A DNA stretch of 64,000 nucleotides from Candidatus Abyssobacteria bacterium SURF_5. Its GTDB lineage: Bacteria > Abyssobacteria > SURF-5. Shown one piece after another: positions 47,772-57,472 of this stretch. The stretch is from assembly GCA_003598085.1 (NCBI GenBank), contig QZKU01000026.1:8320-72319 (forward strand). Direction: 5' to 3'. The notes under the pieces were generated by a model. It was not told the DNA's origin, ran no database searches, and saw only the letters and a list, made by a program, of their open reading frames with translations. Made by a program: the position numbers and the translations under genes. The number at the start of each line of letters is the position of its first letter. Within the stretch, counting starts at the first letter, position 1.

Positions 47772-47812
47772 ACGGGGTCGTGTCATCACATGACCCCGTT
47801 TCTTGTGTTTTC
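47772..47812 (+). terminator. Rho-independent terminator after htpX
   Basis: ACGGGGTC (47772-47779) pairs with GACCCCGT (47792-47799), with extra inner TGT/ACA pairs, followed by a T-rich tract TTCTTGTGTTTT. It separates htpX from dgt. Confidence 0.65.
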
Positions 47813-47853
47813 TTGCCACGACTCGATATTGGAGCGGCTGTTTCTTCTTGTTC

Positions 47854-47882
47854 TTGACAAAGTTCCGAGTGGTCCATATAAT
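47854..47882 (+). promoter_or_regulatory. Consensus sigma-70 promoter for dgt
   Basis: TTGACA (47854-47859), exactly 17 bases, TATAAT (47877-47882): a perfect match in both boxes. Transcription would begin near 47889. Confidence 0.7.
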
Positions 47883-47992
47883 ACCGCGTGAAACCTCCAT
47901 CTTTGCCGCGAACTATCGAGAAATCAAACATTAACCCGCGACGGGTGAAATCTTTTTCCATGAAATCAGAAAACGACTTCTGCGTACGAGGA

Positions 47993-49015
47993 ATGATTAT
48001 CCGCAAGATGCTTGAGAAGCGCGAGCACGAATATCTCTCGCAGCGGGCTTCGTTCAGCGACGAGAGCAGAGGGAGAGCCAGGCCGATCGACGAGTGCCCG
48101 TACCGGACCAGCTATCAGCGCGACCGGGACCGCATTATCCACTCAAAATCGTTCCGCCGCTTGAAGCATAAAACGCAGGTTTTCCTCTCGCCGACCGGCG
48201 ACCATTTTCGCACGCGCCTCACTCATACCCTCGAGGTCGCCCAGATAGCCCGCACAATCTCGCGCGCCCTCTGCCTCAATGAAGACCTGACCGAGGCAAT
48301 CGCCCTCGGGCACGACCTCGGACATACTCCGTTCGGACATGCGGGTGAAACGGTCCTCAATGAGCTTCATAGCGGCGGGTTCTCTCACAACGAGCAGAGC
48401 CTGAGGATCGTGGAGAAACTGGAGAACGGCAAGGGCTTGAACCTCACCTTCGAGGTGCGCGACGGAATTCTCAACCATTCAAAGGGGCCGATTGACATAT
48501 TTGAGGGCGCCAACGGCGAAGGCCCAACAACGCTTGAAGGGCAGGTCGTGCGAATTTCGGACGGGATCGCCTATATTAACCACGACATAGACGACGCCAT
48601 CCGGAGCGGATTGATCGGCAACCACGATCTTCCCCCGGAATGTGTGAGAGTCCTCGGAAACACTTCTTCTTCCCGGATCGACCGAATGGTGGCCGACGTT
48701 ATTCTCAACAGCCAGGAGGCCTGCATCCAGATGAGCCCGGACATATTGCGGGCGACAAATCGCTTGCGTGCTTATCTGTTCCAAAACTTGTATCCGCGCC
48801 CGGAAATCCAGGACCCAATCAACAGGACCAAGAGAATTTTGAAAGAGATCTTCTACCTGCTCATCGAAAATCCGAATATCTTTCTGAATGAAATAAAAAT
48901 CGCCGAGCCCGAAGAGCCGCTCGAGCGCCTGGCAGTGGATTTCATAGCGGGCATGACCGACCGCTACGCTCTCGATTTCTATAGGTCTCATTTCCTGCCT
49001 CAATTTGGAGTCTGA
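47993..49015 (+). CDS. dgt: dGTP triphosphohydrolase (HD domain)
   Basis: 340 residues. HD-domain metal ligands are visible: RTRLTHTLEVAQIAR, the HD pair in ALGHDLGHTPFGH, and a later D in SDGIAYINHDIDDAI. Hydrolyses dGTP (or other dNTPs) to nucleoside and triphosphate, which affects dNTP pools and phage defence in some bacteria. The perfect promoter at 47854-47882 puts the transcript start near 47889, so a start at 47888 is impossible; ATG at 47993 (MIIRKMLEKREHEYLS) matches family N-termini, with 47960 as alternative. The end runs on to the Na/Pi transporter. Confidence 0.88.
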   Translation: MIIRKMLEKREHEYLSQRASFSDESRGRARPIDECPYRTSYQRDRDRIIHSKSFRRLKHKTQVFLSPTGDHFRTRLTHTLEVAQIARTISRALCLNEDLTEAIALGHDLGHTPFGHAGETVLNELHSGGFSHNEQSLRIVEKLENGKGLNLTFEVRDGILNHSKGPIDIFEGANGEGPTTLEGQVVRISDGIAYINHDIDDAIRSGLIGNHDLPPECVRVLGNTSSSRIDRMVADVILNSQEACIQMSPDILRATNRLRAYLFQNLYPRPEIQDPINRTKRILKEIFYLLIENPNIFLNEIKIAEPEEPLERLAVDFIAGMTDRYALDFYRSHFLPQFGV

Positions 49016-49068
49016 AAATTTTTTCTTGAATTGCGTCTGACTTCAACAAGTGGGGATCACATCGAGCC

Positions 49069-50379
49069 ATGGGCCTTTTAGAAGAAAAAAACGCCGCTGC
49101 TGCTCACGCTCCCGCCGACCGCGAAAAAACCTCGCATCGAGGAACGCTCAAAATAACCGCTGTAAAAGGAATGACCATAGGCAAGCCCGCTGTCAAAATT
49201 GCGGCCATTATTTTTCTCCTTTACCTGTTTCTGGTGAGTATCGGCCTGATGGAAAGCGCGTTCAGGTTCTTTGGGCAGGACTCGGCCGAAAAGCTGTTCG
49301 CTCTGGCGAGCAACCGGTTTGTCGGCCTCTTCATCGGGATACTGACGACCGCGCTTGTTCAAAGTTCTTCGTTCACCACCTCGCTCACCGTCGGCCTCGT
49401 CGGCAGCGGAGTCCTCACGATCAATGTCGCGATTCCCATTATTATGGGGGCCAATATCGGCACCAGCGTCACCAATACGCTGGTGGCCCACGGCCACGTC
49501 GGACGCCGCGACGAGTTCAAACGCGCCATACAGGCGGGGATCGTTCATGATTTCTTCAATCTGATCGCGGTCGTCATCCTGTTTCCGCTCGAAATGATGT
49601 TCGGTCTGCTGGAAAGAGCGGCTCTATTTGCGACAAGTCTGTTCGGAAGCGCCAGCGGGGCAACATTTGACAGCCCGGTAAAAGAGGCCATTAAGCCGGT
49701 AGTGGGCGCGATTACCGATTCCATTGCAACCTTTCAGCTTTCCCAGATTGTCATGGGCATCGGCTTGCTCGTTATCTCGCTGCTCCTCTTGTTCTTCTCG
49801 CTCTTTCTTATTGTGAAAGTACTCAAGAGCCTCGTCCTCTCTCGAATCGAATCCTTCTTCAGCACGTACATGTTCCGAAATGCGGCGCTCGGCTTTCTCA
49901 TGGGCCTCATCTTTACGGCGGTAGTGCAGAGCAGTTCCGTCACCACATCCTTGATCGTCCCGATGGCCGCAGCCGGAATCCTTACGCTCGAACAGATATT
50001 TCCATACACTCTCGGAGCAAACATGGGGACTACGGTCACTGCTCTTTTGGCGTCGCTGGCCACTATTTCGGCGGGCAATCTGGGAGGCGTAACCGTGGCC
50101 TTCACGCATTTGCTGTTCAACGCTTTCGGCATTCTGATCATTTACCCGCTTCGTTTCATTCCCATTGGACTGGCGCGGGAAATGGGCAACAGATCAGCCG
50201 AAAACCGTCTGGTCCCGTTTCTGTATGTCATTGTCGTGTTTTTCTACGTACCCGGCTTGTGTATTTATCTGAGCGAGTATGGCTTGACAGTTGTTGGAAT
50301 GCTGCTCCTGGCCGCGCTTCCAAGTTTGATACTTCTCTTTTCGATGCTTTCAAAGAGGATTCAAAAACGCGCGCGGTAA
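49069..50379 (+). CDS. Na/Pi cotransporter family protein
   Basis: 436 residues with about 8-10 membrane helices. Two inverted repeats each carry the QSSS motif: VQSSSFTTSL near residue 101 and VVQSSSVTTSL near residue 285, plus GANIGTSVTN and GANMGTTVTA, the signature of the NptA/PNaS family. Imports phosphate with sodium at the inner membrane. A PhoU-like protein follows, the usual genomic pair. Confidence 0.93.
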   Translation: MGLLEEKNAAAAHAPADREKTSHRGTLKITAVKGMTIGKPAVKIAAIIFLLYLFLVSIGLMESAFRFFGQDSAEKLFALASNRFVGLFIGILTTALVQSSSFTTSLTVGLVGSGVLTINVAIPIIMGANIGTSVTNTLVAHGHVGRRDEFKRAIQAGIVHDFFNLIAVVILFPLEMMFGLLERAALFATSLFGSASGATFDSPVKEAIKPVVGAITDSIATFQLSQIVMGIGLLVISLLLLFFSLFLIVKVLKSLVLSRIESFFSTYMFRNAALGFLMGLIFTAVVQSSSVTTSLIVPMAAAGILTLEQIFPYTLGANMGTTVTALLASLATISAGNLGGVTVAFTHLLFNAFGILIIYPLRFIPIGLAREMGNRSAENRLVPFLYVIVVFFYVPGLCIYLSEYGLTVVGMLLLAALPSLILLFSMLSKRIQKRAR

Positions 50380-50389
50380 AGTTGCCGAA

Positions 50390-50418
50390 TTGGAGAAATC
50401 GGGCGGGTCGGATATAAT
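50390..50418 (+). promoter_or_regulatory. Candidate sigma-70 promoter for the PhoU-like gene
   Basis: TTGGAG (50390-50395), a 17-base spacer, TATAAT (50413-50418). Leader about 35 bases. Confidence 0.45.
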
Positions 50419-50458
50419 AATACTGGAGCCAGGCGGACCAGCCGCAAGGAGATGCTTC

Positions 50459-51121
50459 ATGCTCAAAGAGCTCTTGGACATGTTGCGGGCGAAATCGCCC
50501 CTGAACGACATGCTCAATGAATTCACGCAAATGATTGAAAAGACCGAATGGATGTTCGATACTGCCGTTCAGGTGCTCATGGCAAAAAAGGGAAGCGCCG
50601 AAGTCGCCAAAGACCTCTACGCAAAAGATAAGGAGGTAAATGAGCATCAAAGGAGCATCCGGCGAAAGATCATCAGCCACCTTACACTCCACCCGCACGC
50701 CGACGTGCCCGCCTGCCTGGTGCTCATGAGCGTCGTCAAGGACGCCGAGCGAGTCGGCGACTATTGCAAGAATATCTACGAACTCTCAACCATGTTCGAT
50801 GTCGCCTTCGATAAGGGCCGCTACAAGACCCCCCTGAAGGAACTGGCGGAGCAGTTGGAGAATCTGTTCGGAAAAACGCGCAAAGCGTTCATGTGGTCGG
50901 ATGAGGAGGCGGCTCATGCCATCATCGCAAAGGGCGACATGATCACCGCACAATGCGACATGCTCATCAAGCAGCTCATTGTCGATAATCTTCCCACCAA
51001 CAAAGCGGTTGCGTATACGCTCCTTGCACGCTACTTCAAGCGCGTCTCCAGCCATCTGGTGAATATCGCCACCAGCGTTGTGACCTCGGTTGATAATCTG
51101 GACCATTTTGATGAGGCTTAG
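50459..51121 (+). CDS. PhoU-like / DUF47 regulator
   Basis: 220 residues, all helical, in the PhoU/DUF47 (Pit accessory) family. It has two copies of a three-helix repeat, with metal-binding acidic ExxxD-like motifs (SVVKDAERVGDYCKNIYEL near residue 93). Probably regulates the phosphate transporter next to it. I chose ATG 50459 since AAGGAG lies eight bases upstream; an earlier ATG at 50390 overlaps the promoter. Confidence 0.85.
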   Translation: MLKELLDMLRAKSPLNDMLNEFTQMIEKTEWMFDTAVQVLMAKKGSAEVAKDLYAKDKEVNEHQRSIRRKIISHLTLHPHADVPACLVLMSVVKDAERVGDYCKNIYELSTMFDVAFDKGRYKTPLKELAEQLENLFGKTRKAFMWSDEEAAHAIIAKGDMITAQCDMLIKQLIVDNLPTNKAVAYTLLARYFKRVSSHLVNIATSVVTSVDNLDHFDEA

Positions 51122-51130
51122 TGCTCGATC

Positions 51131-51739
51131 ATGTCCACTCAGCAGGAACAGTCGCACGACGCCCTCGGCCGCGTCCACATCTTGACAGGAGAAGGCAAGG
51201 GCAAGACAACCGCCGCGCTCGGTCTGGCGATGCGCGCCGCCGGTGGAGGCTTGAAAGTCATCATGATCCAGTTCTTGAAAAGATCGAACAGATATGGCGA
51301 GTTGAAAGCGGCTCTAAAGCTGGCGCCGGAGTTCGAGATCGTGCAGATGGGACCCGAATGCGTCCGCCTGCTTGAGGATCCTTCCGCTGATGCAACGTGC
51401 ACGGGCTGTATGAAGTGTCACGTCGACCCGCAGAATCTCCGGATCGCGGACCTGGACGCCGCGCGAAAGGGGATGGATTTGGCTGAACGCGCGCTTACCG
51501 AAGATGAATACGACCTCGTCATTCTCGATGAAATTAACTACGCAATCGGATTTAATCTGGTTGCGCCCGAGGAAGTACAAGCGCTGCTGAAGCGCAAGCG
51601 GCGGGATGTCGAAGTTGTGCTTACGGGCAGAAATGCGCATCCACTCCTGCTCGAGGCTGCCGATTACGTGACCGAGATGCATGAAGTCAAGCATCCGTGG
51701 CGCCGGGGGGAGCAAGCCCGGAGGGGAATCGAATATTAG
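51131..51739 (+). CDS. cobO: Corrinoid adenosyltransferase CobO/BtuR type
   Basis: 202 residues, family length. The reversed P-loop GEGKGKTTAALGLA is near residues 20-33, with the ATP-site LVILDEINYAIG near 128-139 and VVLTGRNAHP near 158. An inserted CTGCMKCH loop at about 90-97 could bind metal. It adenosylates cob(I)alamin to form coenzyme B12. ATG ten bases after the PhoU-like gene, no strong Shine-Dalgarno. Confidence 0.92.
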   Translation: MSTQQEQSHDALGRVHILTGEGKGKTTAALGLAMRAAGGGLKVIMIQFLKRSNRYGELKAALKLAPEFEIVQMGPECVRLLEDPSADATCTGCMKCHVDPQNLRIADLDAARKGMDLAERALTEDEYDLVILDEINYAIGFNLVAPEEVQALLKRKRRDVEVVLTGRNAHPLLLEAADYVTEMHEVKHPWRRGEQARRGIEY

Positions 51740-51752
51740 TTAGAACGACAGC

Positions 51753-52313
51753 ATGCCCAGCACGCGCGATCAGATAAAAAACTTCTTCCGTAATTTTTCA
51801 CTCAAGCAAGTCTTCGTGCTTTTCCTCGAGGAATATGTCGCGTGGATTTTCCGCTACATCCCCGGGTTCGAGGGCTTCTTGCTCCGTTATCTTTTCCTCA
51901 AGGTGATCTGCAAGAAAATGGATGCGCTCCCGTTCATTTTTCCGGGCGCCTTTTTTCAACATAGCTATGGAATTGAGGTGGGCAAAAACCTGAACGTCAA
52001 CAGGGGCGTCCATATTTACGGCCGGGGTGGAATTACTTTCGGCGATTATGTCCTCATCGGGCCAAACGTAGTGATCACCTCCTCCCAGCATCGCTATAAC
52101 GTCAAGGGGATACCCATCCTCTTCCAAGGACACGAGCGAAAGCGGATTATTGTCGGCAGCGACGTGTGGATCGGCGCAAACGCGGTCATCCTTCCGGGTG
52201 TCACAATCGGCGACGGCGCGATCATCGGCGCGGGCGCGGTCGTCACTTCCGATGTCGGACCATATTCCATCGTCGGCGGCGTTCCCGCCAGGAAGATCGG
52301 CCAGCGCGATTGA
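51753..52313 (+). CDS. Hexapeptide-repeat acyltransferase
   Basis: 186 residues. Left-handed beta helix repeats occupy about residues 70-180, ending in [32 protein letters not shown], with the catalytic histidine in [10 protein letters not shown] near residue 112. Similar to O-acetyltransferases of the WbbJ/NodL/LacA type that modify polysaccharide. Upstream N-terminal 60 residues are helical and unusual. Precedes a GT-C protein gene in the same direction. Confidence 0.88.
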   Translation: MPSTRDQIKNFFRNFSLKQVFVLFLEEYVAWIFRYIPGFEGFLLRYLFLKVICKKMDALPFIFPGAFFQHSYGIEVGKNLNVNRGVHIYGRGGITFGDYVLIGPNVVITSSQHRYNVKGIPILFQGHERKRIIVGSDVWIGANAVILPGVTIGDGAIIGAGAVVTSDVGPYSIVGGVPARKIGQRD

Positions 52314-52323
52314 CTTCACAAAA

Positions 52324-53886
52324 ATGCATCAACAAACTTATGAACATCCGCCCGTGCGTTCAGGAACTCAACTTCGTTTTGCTGAACGCTCCTCGCTTCT
52401 CTCTCGCATCTGGCTCGGCGGCATTATCATTATCTGGGTCCTCTTCGTCGGCCTGAACCTGAGACACCTCTTCGAGCCGTTCCGAGATTACGGAAAACCG
52501 CTGGCGGGAGAACCGTTTTATGCGATTCGCTCGCTGAATTACCTGCGGCATGGGTATGCCACCCACTGGTTCGGGGTCTGCGACAACCTCAATCCGAACC
52601 CTGATGACCTCCGGTTCAAGTTCACCGAAATGCCGGCTTTTTTTGTAATCAATTCGATTGTGTTCCGGCTGAGCGGCGTCAGCTCTTCTCATTTCCGGCT
52701 GGTCGAGCTGGCGTATGCGCTCGCGCTCTTTATCACATTTTCTCTGGCATTGCGAAAATTGTACGGGCCGACAACCGCCCTGCTCGCGAGCCTGATTTTC
52801 CTCGCGCTCCCCGTAAATATGTTTTTGCTTTACATCTCGTGGACGTTCCTTTTCTCGCTTGGCGCTCTAATATCCTACGGCTTGTGGACGCGCACACCTT
52901 CCAAAATGCTTCTCTTCCTCACCGTCGTCAGCACAGTCGTTGCATGCCTGCATCATGTCTCCGGCTTTTTTGTCGCACCCTCAGTTATTCTCGCCAATCT
53001 GCTTCTGCGCTCATCCAAAAAGAATTCGGCGGCTATTACCGGGGTACTGAGCGCTTCCCTGCTTGTGGGCCTGGTTTACCTCGGACAACTTCTTCTGCTG
53101 AGGCACGACATGGAGATGGTGACGGCAAAAGCGATGAACGAAAGCGTGCTCAGCCTAAAATATCTCCTGAACTTTTTTGGGATCAATGCAGGCAAGTATG
53201 CGCGCAACGTTTATGAATTAGTCACCCTTCCAATGATAGCGCTGGGGGTGTGGCGGCTGCGAAAGGCCCTTCTTCTCAAGCGGGAACCGACGCCCGACAA
53301 CCATCTGATGATCTCACTCCTCCTCTTTCCCGTCTTGTTTCACGTGGCGTTCCTCTCGATGGTGGTCAGTCACCTGCACTTTCTTACCATGGCGGCTCCT
53401 TACCTCTCGTTGGCCGCTTCACAAATCATCCTGGATGTCAGGAGAAAGAAGATTGCCGGCGCAGGAGCAATTCTGCTGATCCTGTACCTGGTTGTTATGT
53501 CCTATCACGTGCAGGTGAAATACGACAAGATGATTTGGAATGAAGAGAACCAAAGGGGATATGCGCTGGCTCAGACGCTGCACGAAGTAACAAAGCCGTC
53601 GGACCTGATCGCCGGAGCCCCCGGCTTCGGGTACAATTTTGACGCGCTTTCGCCGGCCTTCTTCTTCTACCTCGACCGCAATTACATCGGGCAAATTGAT
53701 ACTCTGAAAGAATTTGTCAATCTGAGGGAGTCAGAAGAGCCCGCACTCTTCCTTTTCTCCACCCTGGAGGAAGAACAGCCTGCCGATTCGAGACTGGGCG
53801 AATATCTCTTCCGCCAGTACCCATATATTGTCGAGCCGGGCAGGCGCGATATAATCATTTTCCAACTGCGCTCCCTTCAAAAGTAG
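52324..53886 (+). CDS. Polytopic membrane protein, probable GT-C glycosyltransferase
   Basis: 520 residues, about 11-12 membrane helices, first at about 29-46. The first outer loop has acidic residues (RDYGKPLAGEPFYAIRSLNYLRHGYATHW) as in GT-C enzymes, and a soluble 110-residue C-terminal domain follows. ATG at 52324 lies ten bases after the acyltransferase stop, so the open frame further upstream is a shadow of that gene. No Shine-Dalgarno; likely translationally coupled. Sugar and acceptor unknown. Confidence 0.65.
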   Translation: MHQQTYEHPPVRSGTQLRFAERSSLLSRIWLGGIIIIWVLFVGLNLRHLFEPFRDYGKPLAGEPFYAIRSLNYLRHGYATHWFGVCDNLNPNPDDLRFKFTEMPAFFVINSIVFRLSGVSSSHFRLVELAYALALFITFSLALRKLYGPTTALLASLIFLALPVNMFLLYISWTFLFSLGALISYGLWTRTPSKMLLFLTVVSTVVACLHHVSGFFVAPSVILANLLLRSSKKNSAAITGVLSASLLVGLVYLGQLLLLRHDMEMVTAKAMNESVLSLKYLLNFFGINAGKYARNVYELVTLPMIALGVWRLRKALLLKREPTPDNHLMISLLLFPVLFHVAFLSMVVSHLHFLTMAAPYLSLAASQIILDVRRKKIAGAGAILLILYLVVMSYHVQVKYDKMIWNEENQRGYALAQTLHEVTKPSDLIAGAPGFGYNFDALSPAFFFYLDRNYIGQIDTLKEFVNLRESEEPALFLFSTLEEEQPADSRLGEYLFRQYPYIVEPGRRDIIIFQLRSLQK

Positions 53887-53933
53887 AATCAACGGCGACG
53901 GCGTCGAAGCATCAATCGATGTCGGAGAGCGCA

Positions 53934-55280
53934 TCACTTCAAATAGCCGAGACTCTTCAGCTTCTCCTCCGTATCTGAATCCATCTCTTGTACGGTCTGC
54001 TTTGGAGCGCCTGTCGGACCATACTTTCTCGTCAGATTGATCATCTGGTCCATTAAAAGATTGTACGTCTCCCGATTGTCGCCCATTACATCGAACAGTT
54101 CCAGCGGGTCCCTGCCAACGTGATAAAGTTGCCCCACGTATTCCTTGCCCGTCTCCTTCTCCATCATGACATATACCAACTTCCATTCGCGCGTTCGCAG
54201 TCCGCTGAGTTTGACCGGGATATCGTTCAGATCGTCGCTCTCATAATACGGCAGCAAGGTTTCCAGCAGGATCGGCTCCTCAATTTCCGCCCCCTTGAGC
54301 AGCGGCAACAGGCTGACCCCCTGCATCTCGGAAGAGCCTTCAGTGATACGAAGGATAGAGAGGATCGTGGGCATGATATCGAGTGTCTTCGCCATTTCGC
54401 CGATCCGCCGCCCCTTCGGCAGACTTTCATGAGACAGAATGAGAGGAACCAGCATGGTCGTATCGAAAAGGAATTGGCCGTGCGTGAGCTCCTTATGGGC
54501 GCCCAATCCCTCACCATGATCGCCCGCCAGCACTACGAGCGTTTTCTCCTTCAGCCCCAACGATTCAAGTTTCTTAAGTAACCTGCCTACCTGTTCATCC
54601 GTATAAGCCACTTCCCCATTGTAAGGACTATCGAAGAGCGCGTCGTACGGCGGCGGCGGCTCGTACGGCCAGTGTGGATCGAAGTAATGCACCATCAGGA
54701 AGAACTTCTCGTTCTTCTTCTCTTCCAGCCAGCGGAATACCCGCTCATTTACCTCGGCCGCCGTCCTCTCAAATCCCTCGACCTCGTGTCCGATCCATGA
54801 CCTTTCCTTTTTCTTGACGGAAACAGAAAAATCATCATCGAACAGCTCGAACCCCTGATCTGTCTTGAACCGCGAGTCCAGCGGAAATCCGCCGATAAAA
54901 GCGGCGGTCGCATACCCCTTCTCCTGTAATACCTCCGCCAGAGTTATGCTGGAATCGTGTAGAAAAAACTTGCCGTTGTATCTGACATTATGATAATGGG
55001 GATACGTAGACGTTAGAATCGTGGAAACCGAAGGCAAGGTGACCGGAGCACACGTGACTGCCTTTTCAAACAGCACCCCCTCGCGGGCGAGCTTGTCGAT
55101 GTGCGGGCTTGTCCCCAGAGAGAATCCATAACAGCCAAGCCGATCCGGCCGGATCGTATCGATGACGATCAAAACCACATTATCCTGCCGCTCTCTGTGA
55201 ACAAGCGAACATGCCGTCGCAATGGCAATGAACAGCAGGACCCCCGCTCGGGCAATATTCCGCTTCAGCGGCATCTTCAT
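53934..55280 (-). CDS. Sulfatase-like hydrolase, exported
   Basis: 448 residues. A signal peptide ends ATACSLV, a weak lipobox. The alkaline phosphatase superfamily metal motifs are VLIVIDTIRPDRLGCYG near the start, the nucleophile region CAPVTLPSVSTILT, and GDHGEGLGAHKE near residue 250. The CxPxR formylglycine motif of true sulfatases is missing; the TLPS pattern suggests a threonine nucleophile as in phosphoglycerol or phosphoethanolamine transferases and related hydrolases. ATG at 55280 has GGAG 11 bases upstream. It follows the two GT-C genes, so the target may be an envelope glycan. Confidence 0.8.
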   Translation of the reverse strand: MKMPLKRNIARAGVLLFIAIATACSLVHRERQDNVVLIVIDTIRPDRLGCYGFSLGTSPHIDKLAREGVLFEKAVTCAPVTLPSVSTILTSTYPHYHNVRYNGKFFLHDSSITLAEVLQEKGYATAAFIGGFPLDSRFKTDQGFELFDDDFSVSVKKKERSWIGHEVEGFERTAAEVNERVFRWLEEKKNEKFFLMVHYFDPHWPYEPPPPYDALFDSPYNGEVAYTDEQVGRLLKKLESLGLKEKTLVVLAGDHGEGLGAHKELTHGQFLFDTTMLVPLILSHESLPKGRRIGEMAKTLDIMPTILSILRITEGSSEMQGVSLLPLLKGAEIEEPILLETLLPYYESDDLNDIPVKLSGLRTREWKLVYVMMEKETGKEYVGQLYHVGRDPLELFDVMGDNRETYNLLMDQMINLTRKYGPTGAPKQTVQEMDSDTEEKLKSLGYLK

Positions 55281-55314
55281 CTTAATTTCATCTCCAGCGC
55301 CGACAGTTTCTGCG

Positions 55315-57465
55315 TCACCGATGCACCTCATAGAGAATTGTTCCATCGGATGTGTAAAATGGCAGACAGTATCCCTTCAGGAACTCCCTGAACACCATGC
55401 AGTCCTCATCCAGCCGCGACTTGTCCTCCGCCGAAAGAGCGAACGGCGGAAACTTCGTGAAATAGAACTCATTAAAGAGAACAAAACCAATCCCCATTGA
55501 CTTCAGTTTCTGATAAAAAGCTTCGGCAGTCCCAGCCTCGCTCACCAGCTCCAGCATGCTCGGAGCCTCAAAAACACTGTCTCCAATCTGCTCTCTCTCA
55601 CAGAAAAAGCCCCGGTTGTCCCAGAAAAACGCGATCCGGGCGTCGAGAGGCAGGTTCTTGTTTATGTACTGGAAAGTCTCATACCCGGGAACTGTCTCCT
55701 TGAGAAACTCGTCGCCCGTCTGTTCACCCCAGACAACCGGCCCGAATTGCGCCGGAACCCTCAGCGGATAGGTGAAGGAAAAAGAAAACCAGACTATCCC
55801 GCATGCGGCCGCAATTACCGCAAAACTGATCCTTCCGAATAATGGAGAAACGGCAGCGCCCTTCTCTTTTAGAACCACAATCACATACGCGGCTAACAGA
55901 CTGAGAAGAGGAAAGATGGGCATGAGATATCGCGTGATGTGTGTGGAGAGCAACCAGCTCGCGAAGTAAACCGTGCAAACAAAAAGCAGCCATTTCACAA
56001 CAGGCGCAGTCCGCCGGATCACAAACAAAACCGGCAGAAAAATCAACCACAGCGGCGTAATGACCGCGTCGAAATATTCATACCCGGGCTTTCCCCATAT
56101 CGTCAGGTTCCATGGAAGCAGCACCAGATGCTTCCAATCATGCCCCATCCCGTGCGAATCGACGTACGCCAGCATCCGCTCTACTTGCAACGGCGTTAGC
56201 CATTTCCCGCCAAATATCCCGTACATCAGAGGATATACCGGATTCCCGCTTATCAGATAATTCTTGACAAGGTACGGCAGCACCGCCGCGAGCACGATGC
56301 CCGCAAATATAAAGAACCTTTTCGAGAGCCGACGGAAATCTCTCTTTGCCGCGACGGTTTCAGCGGCTAAAACCGCCGCGCCGGCAGCTATCAGCCCGTG
56401 GAGCGAGGTGTATTTGATGCCCGCAAAAATACCGGAATACATACAGAACAAAAAGAACCAGCGGTTGTCCCCCTCCGTTTTCCATTTCCACAGCGCCGCC
56501 ATCATGAGCAGGAAATAGAACATCATCCCCAAATCCACGTACGCGATCGAGACCTCGTTCAGCACCAGCGGATTGAAAAAAAGAATGAGGACCGCCGCGC
56601 GCGCAACGGCGGCTCCGAATAGAGGACGAGCCCACGCATACAGAGTTGCCAGTGCGGCCAATCCTAAACCAAAATGCAAAAGGTTCGCCAGAACAAAATC
56701 ATCGATCAACAACGCCAGCGCATACAGCATCTCCATATTGAGGACGGTATTAGAAAACAGGTTGTATGGGATCGGGACTATCTTATGCTCGGTCGCGTAA
56801 TTGTGCGGCACGTTGAGATGATATACCATCGCATCATGCGTTATGCTCGGGGCAAGAGCGATGATCAGAAGCGAAATAGTAATGATCCAAAGCCCTGCAA
56901 TAGCGAGGCCGGACAAACTGAACGTCGCAGGTTTCGAGCGATCCTTTTTAAAAAGTTCTCGTATCTCATTTGACAGCCTTCGCAAATCTGGAAAAGCTGC
57001 AACGAGAATCACCAGCATCAACAGCCATATCGCTTGCGCATACAACAATCCCAGCACCCCAAATGCGAGAGCGGTGTACATCAGGAAGCCCAGCCCCAGC
57101 CCAAGCGCAAGCATGAGGCGTTGAACGATCTCCCACTTGTCAAGCGAGCCTGCCGGCGGTTGAATACCCATAAACTTCAGCAGTTGTCGTCCGGCAAGAA
57201 CGGCAGTGCTCAATACCAGAATTGCAAGCGCCAGATGCCGAGCGGCCAGGAGAAGCTTTGCAAGATCAAATTCGAAAGGAATGCGAAAATTGATGAGCAG
57301 GCGCAGCACCAATGGAAGACTCAAAGGGTGCTCCTCGAAAAATCGAAACAGCACGACGCCGCCCCATAGGCCCAAAAGAACAAATCCAAATATAACCGGG
57401 CCCCGCGCGCCCCTTTCCGGCGGCTGCTCCAGTTCAACGACGGCGCTCTTTCCCTCAGAATACAT
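55315..57465 (-). CDS. Polytopic membrane protein, GT39-like glycosyltransferase
   Basis: 716 residues with about 13-14 helices. A proline- and glutamate-rich cytoplasmic tail of about 20 residues is followed by the first helix. The ITHDAMVYHLNVPHNYATEH segment near 215 gives the outer-loop acid, as in GT39-like enzymes. A soluble C-terminal domain of about 130 residues follows the last helix. ATG at 57465, 7 bases after the preceding gene stop, is preferred; the open frame to 57519 overlaps that gene. Confidence 0.68.
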   Translation of the reverse strand: MYSEGKSAVVELEQPPERGARGPVIFGFVLLGLWGGVVLFRFFEEHPLSLPLVLRLLINFRIPFEFDLAKLLLAARHLALAILVLSTAVLAGRQLLKFMGIQPPAGSLDKWEIVQRLMLALGLGLGFLMYTALAFGVLGLLYAQAIWLLMLVILVAAFPDLRRLSNEIRELFKKDRSKPATFSLSGLAIAGLWIITISLLIIALAPSITHDAMVYHLNVPHNYATEHKIVPIPYNLFSNTVLNMEMLYALALLIDDFVLANLLHFGLGLAALATLYAWARPLFGAAVARAAVLILFFNPLVLNEVSIAYVDLGMMFYFLLMMAALWKWKTEGDNRWFFLFCMYSGIFAGIKYTSLHGLIAAGAAVLAAETVAAKRDFRRLSKRFFIFAGIVLAAVLPYLVKNYLISGNPVYPLMYGIFGGKWLTPLQVERMLAYVDSHGMGHDWKHLVLLPWNLTIWGKPGYEYFDAVITPLWLIFLPVLFVIRRTAPVVKWLLFVCTVYFASWLLSTHITRYLMPIFPLLSLLAAYVIVVLKEKGAAVSPLFGRISFAVIAAACGIVWFSFSFTYPLRVPAQFGPVVWGEQTGDEFLKETVPGYETFQYINKNLPLDARIAFFWDNRGFFCEREQIGDSVFEAPSMLELVSEAGTAEAFYQKLKSMGIGFVLFNEFYFTKFPPFALSAEDKSRLDEDCMVFREFLKGYCLPFYTSDGTILYEVHR

Positions 57466-57472
57466 CAACCCG

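Noticed and set aside
52150-52323. N-terminal extension of the 52324 membrane protein
   Set aside because: This part is the other frame of the acyltransferase gene.
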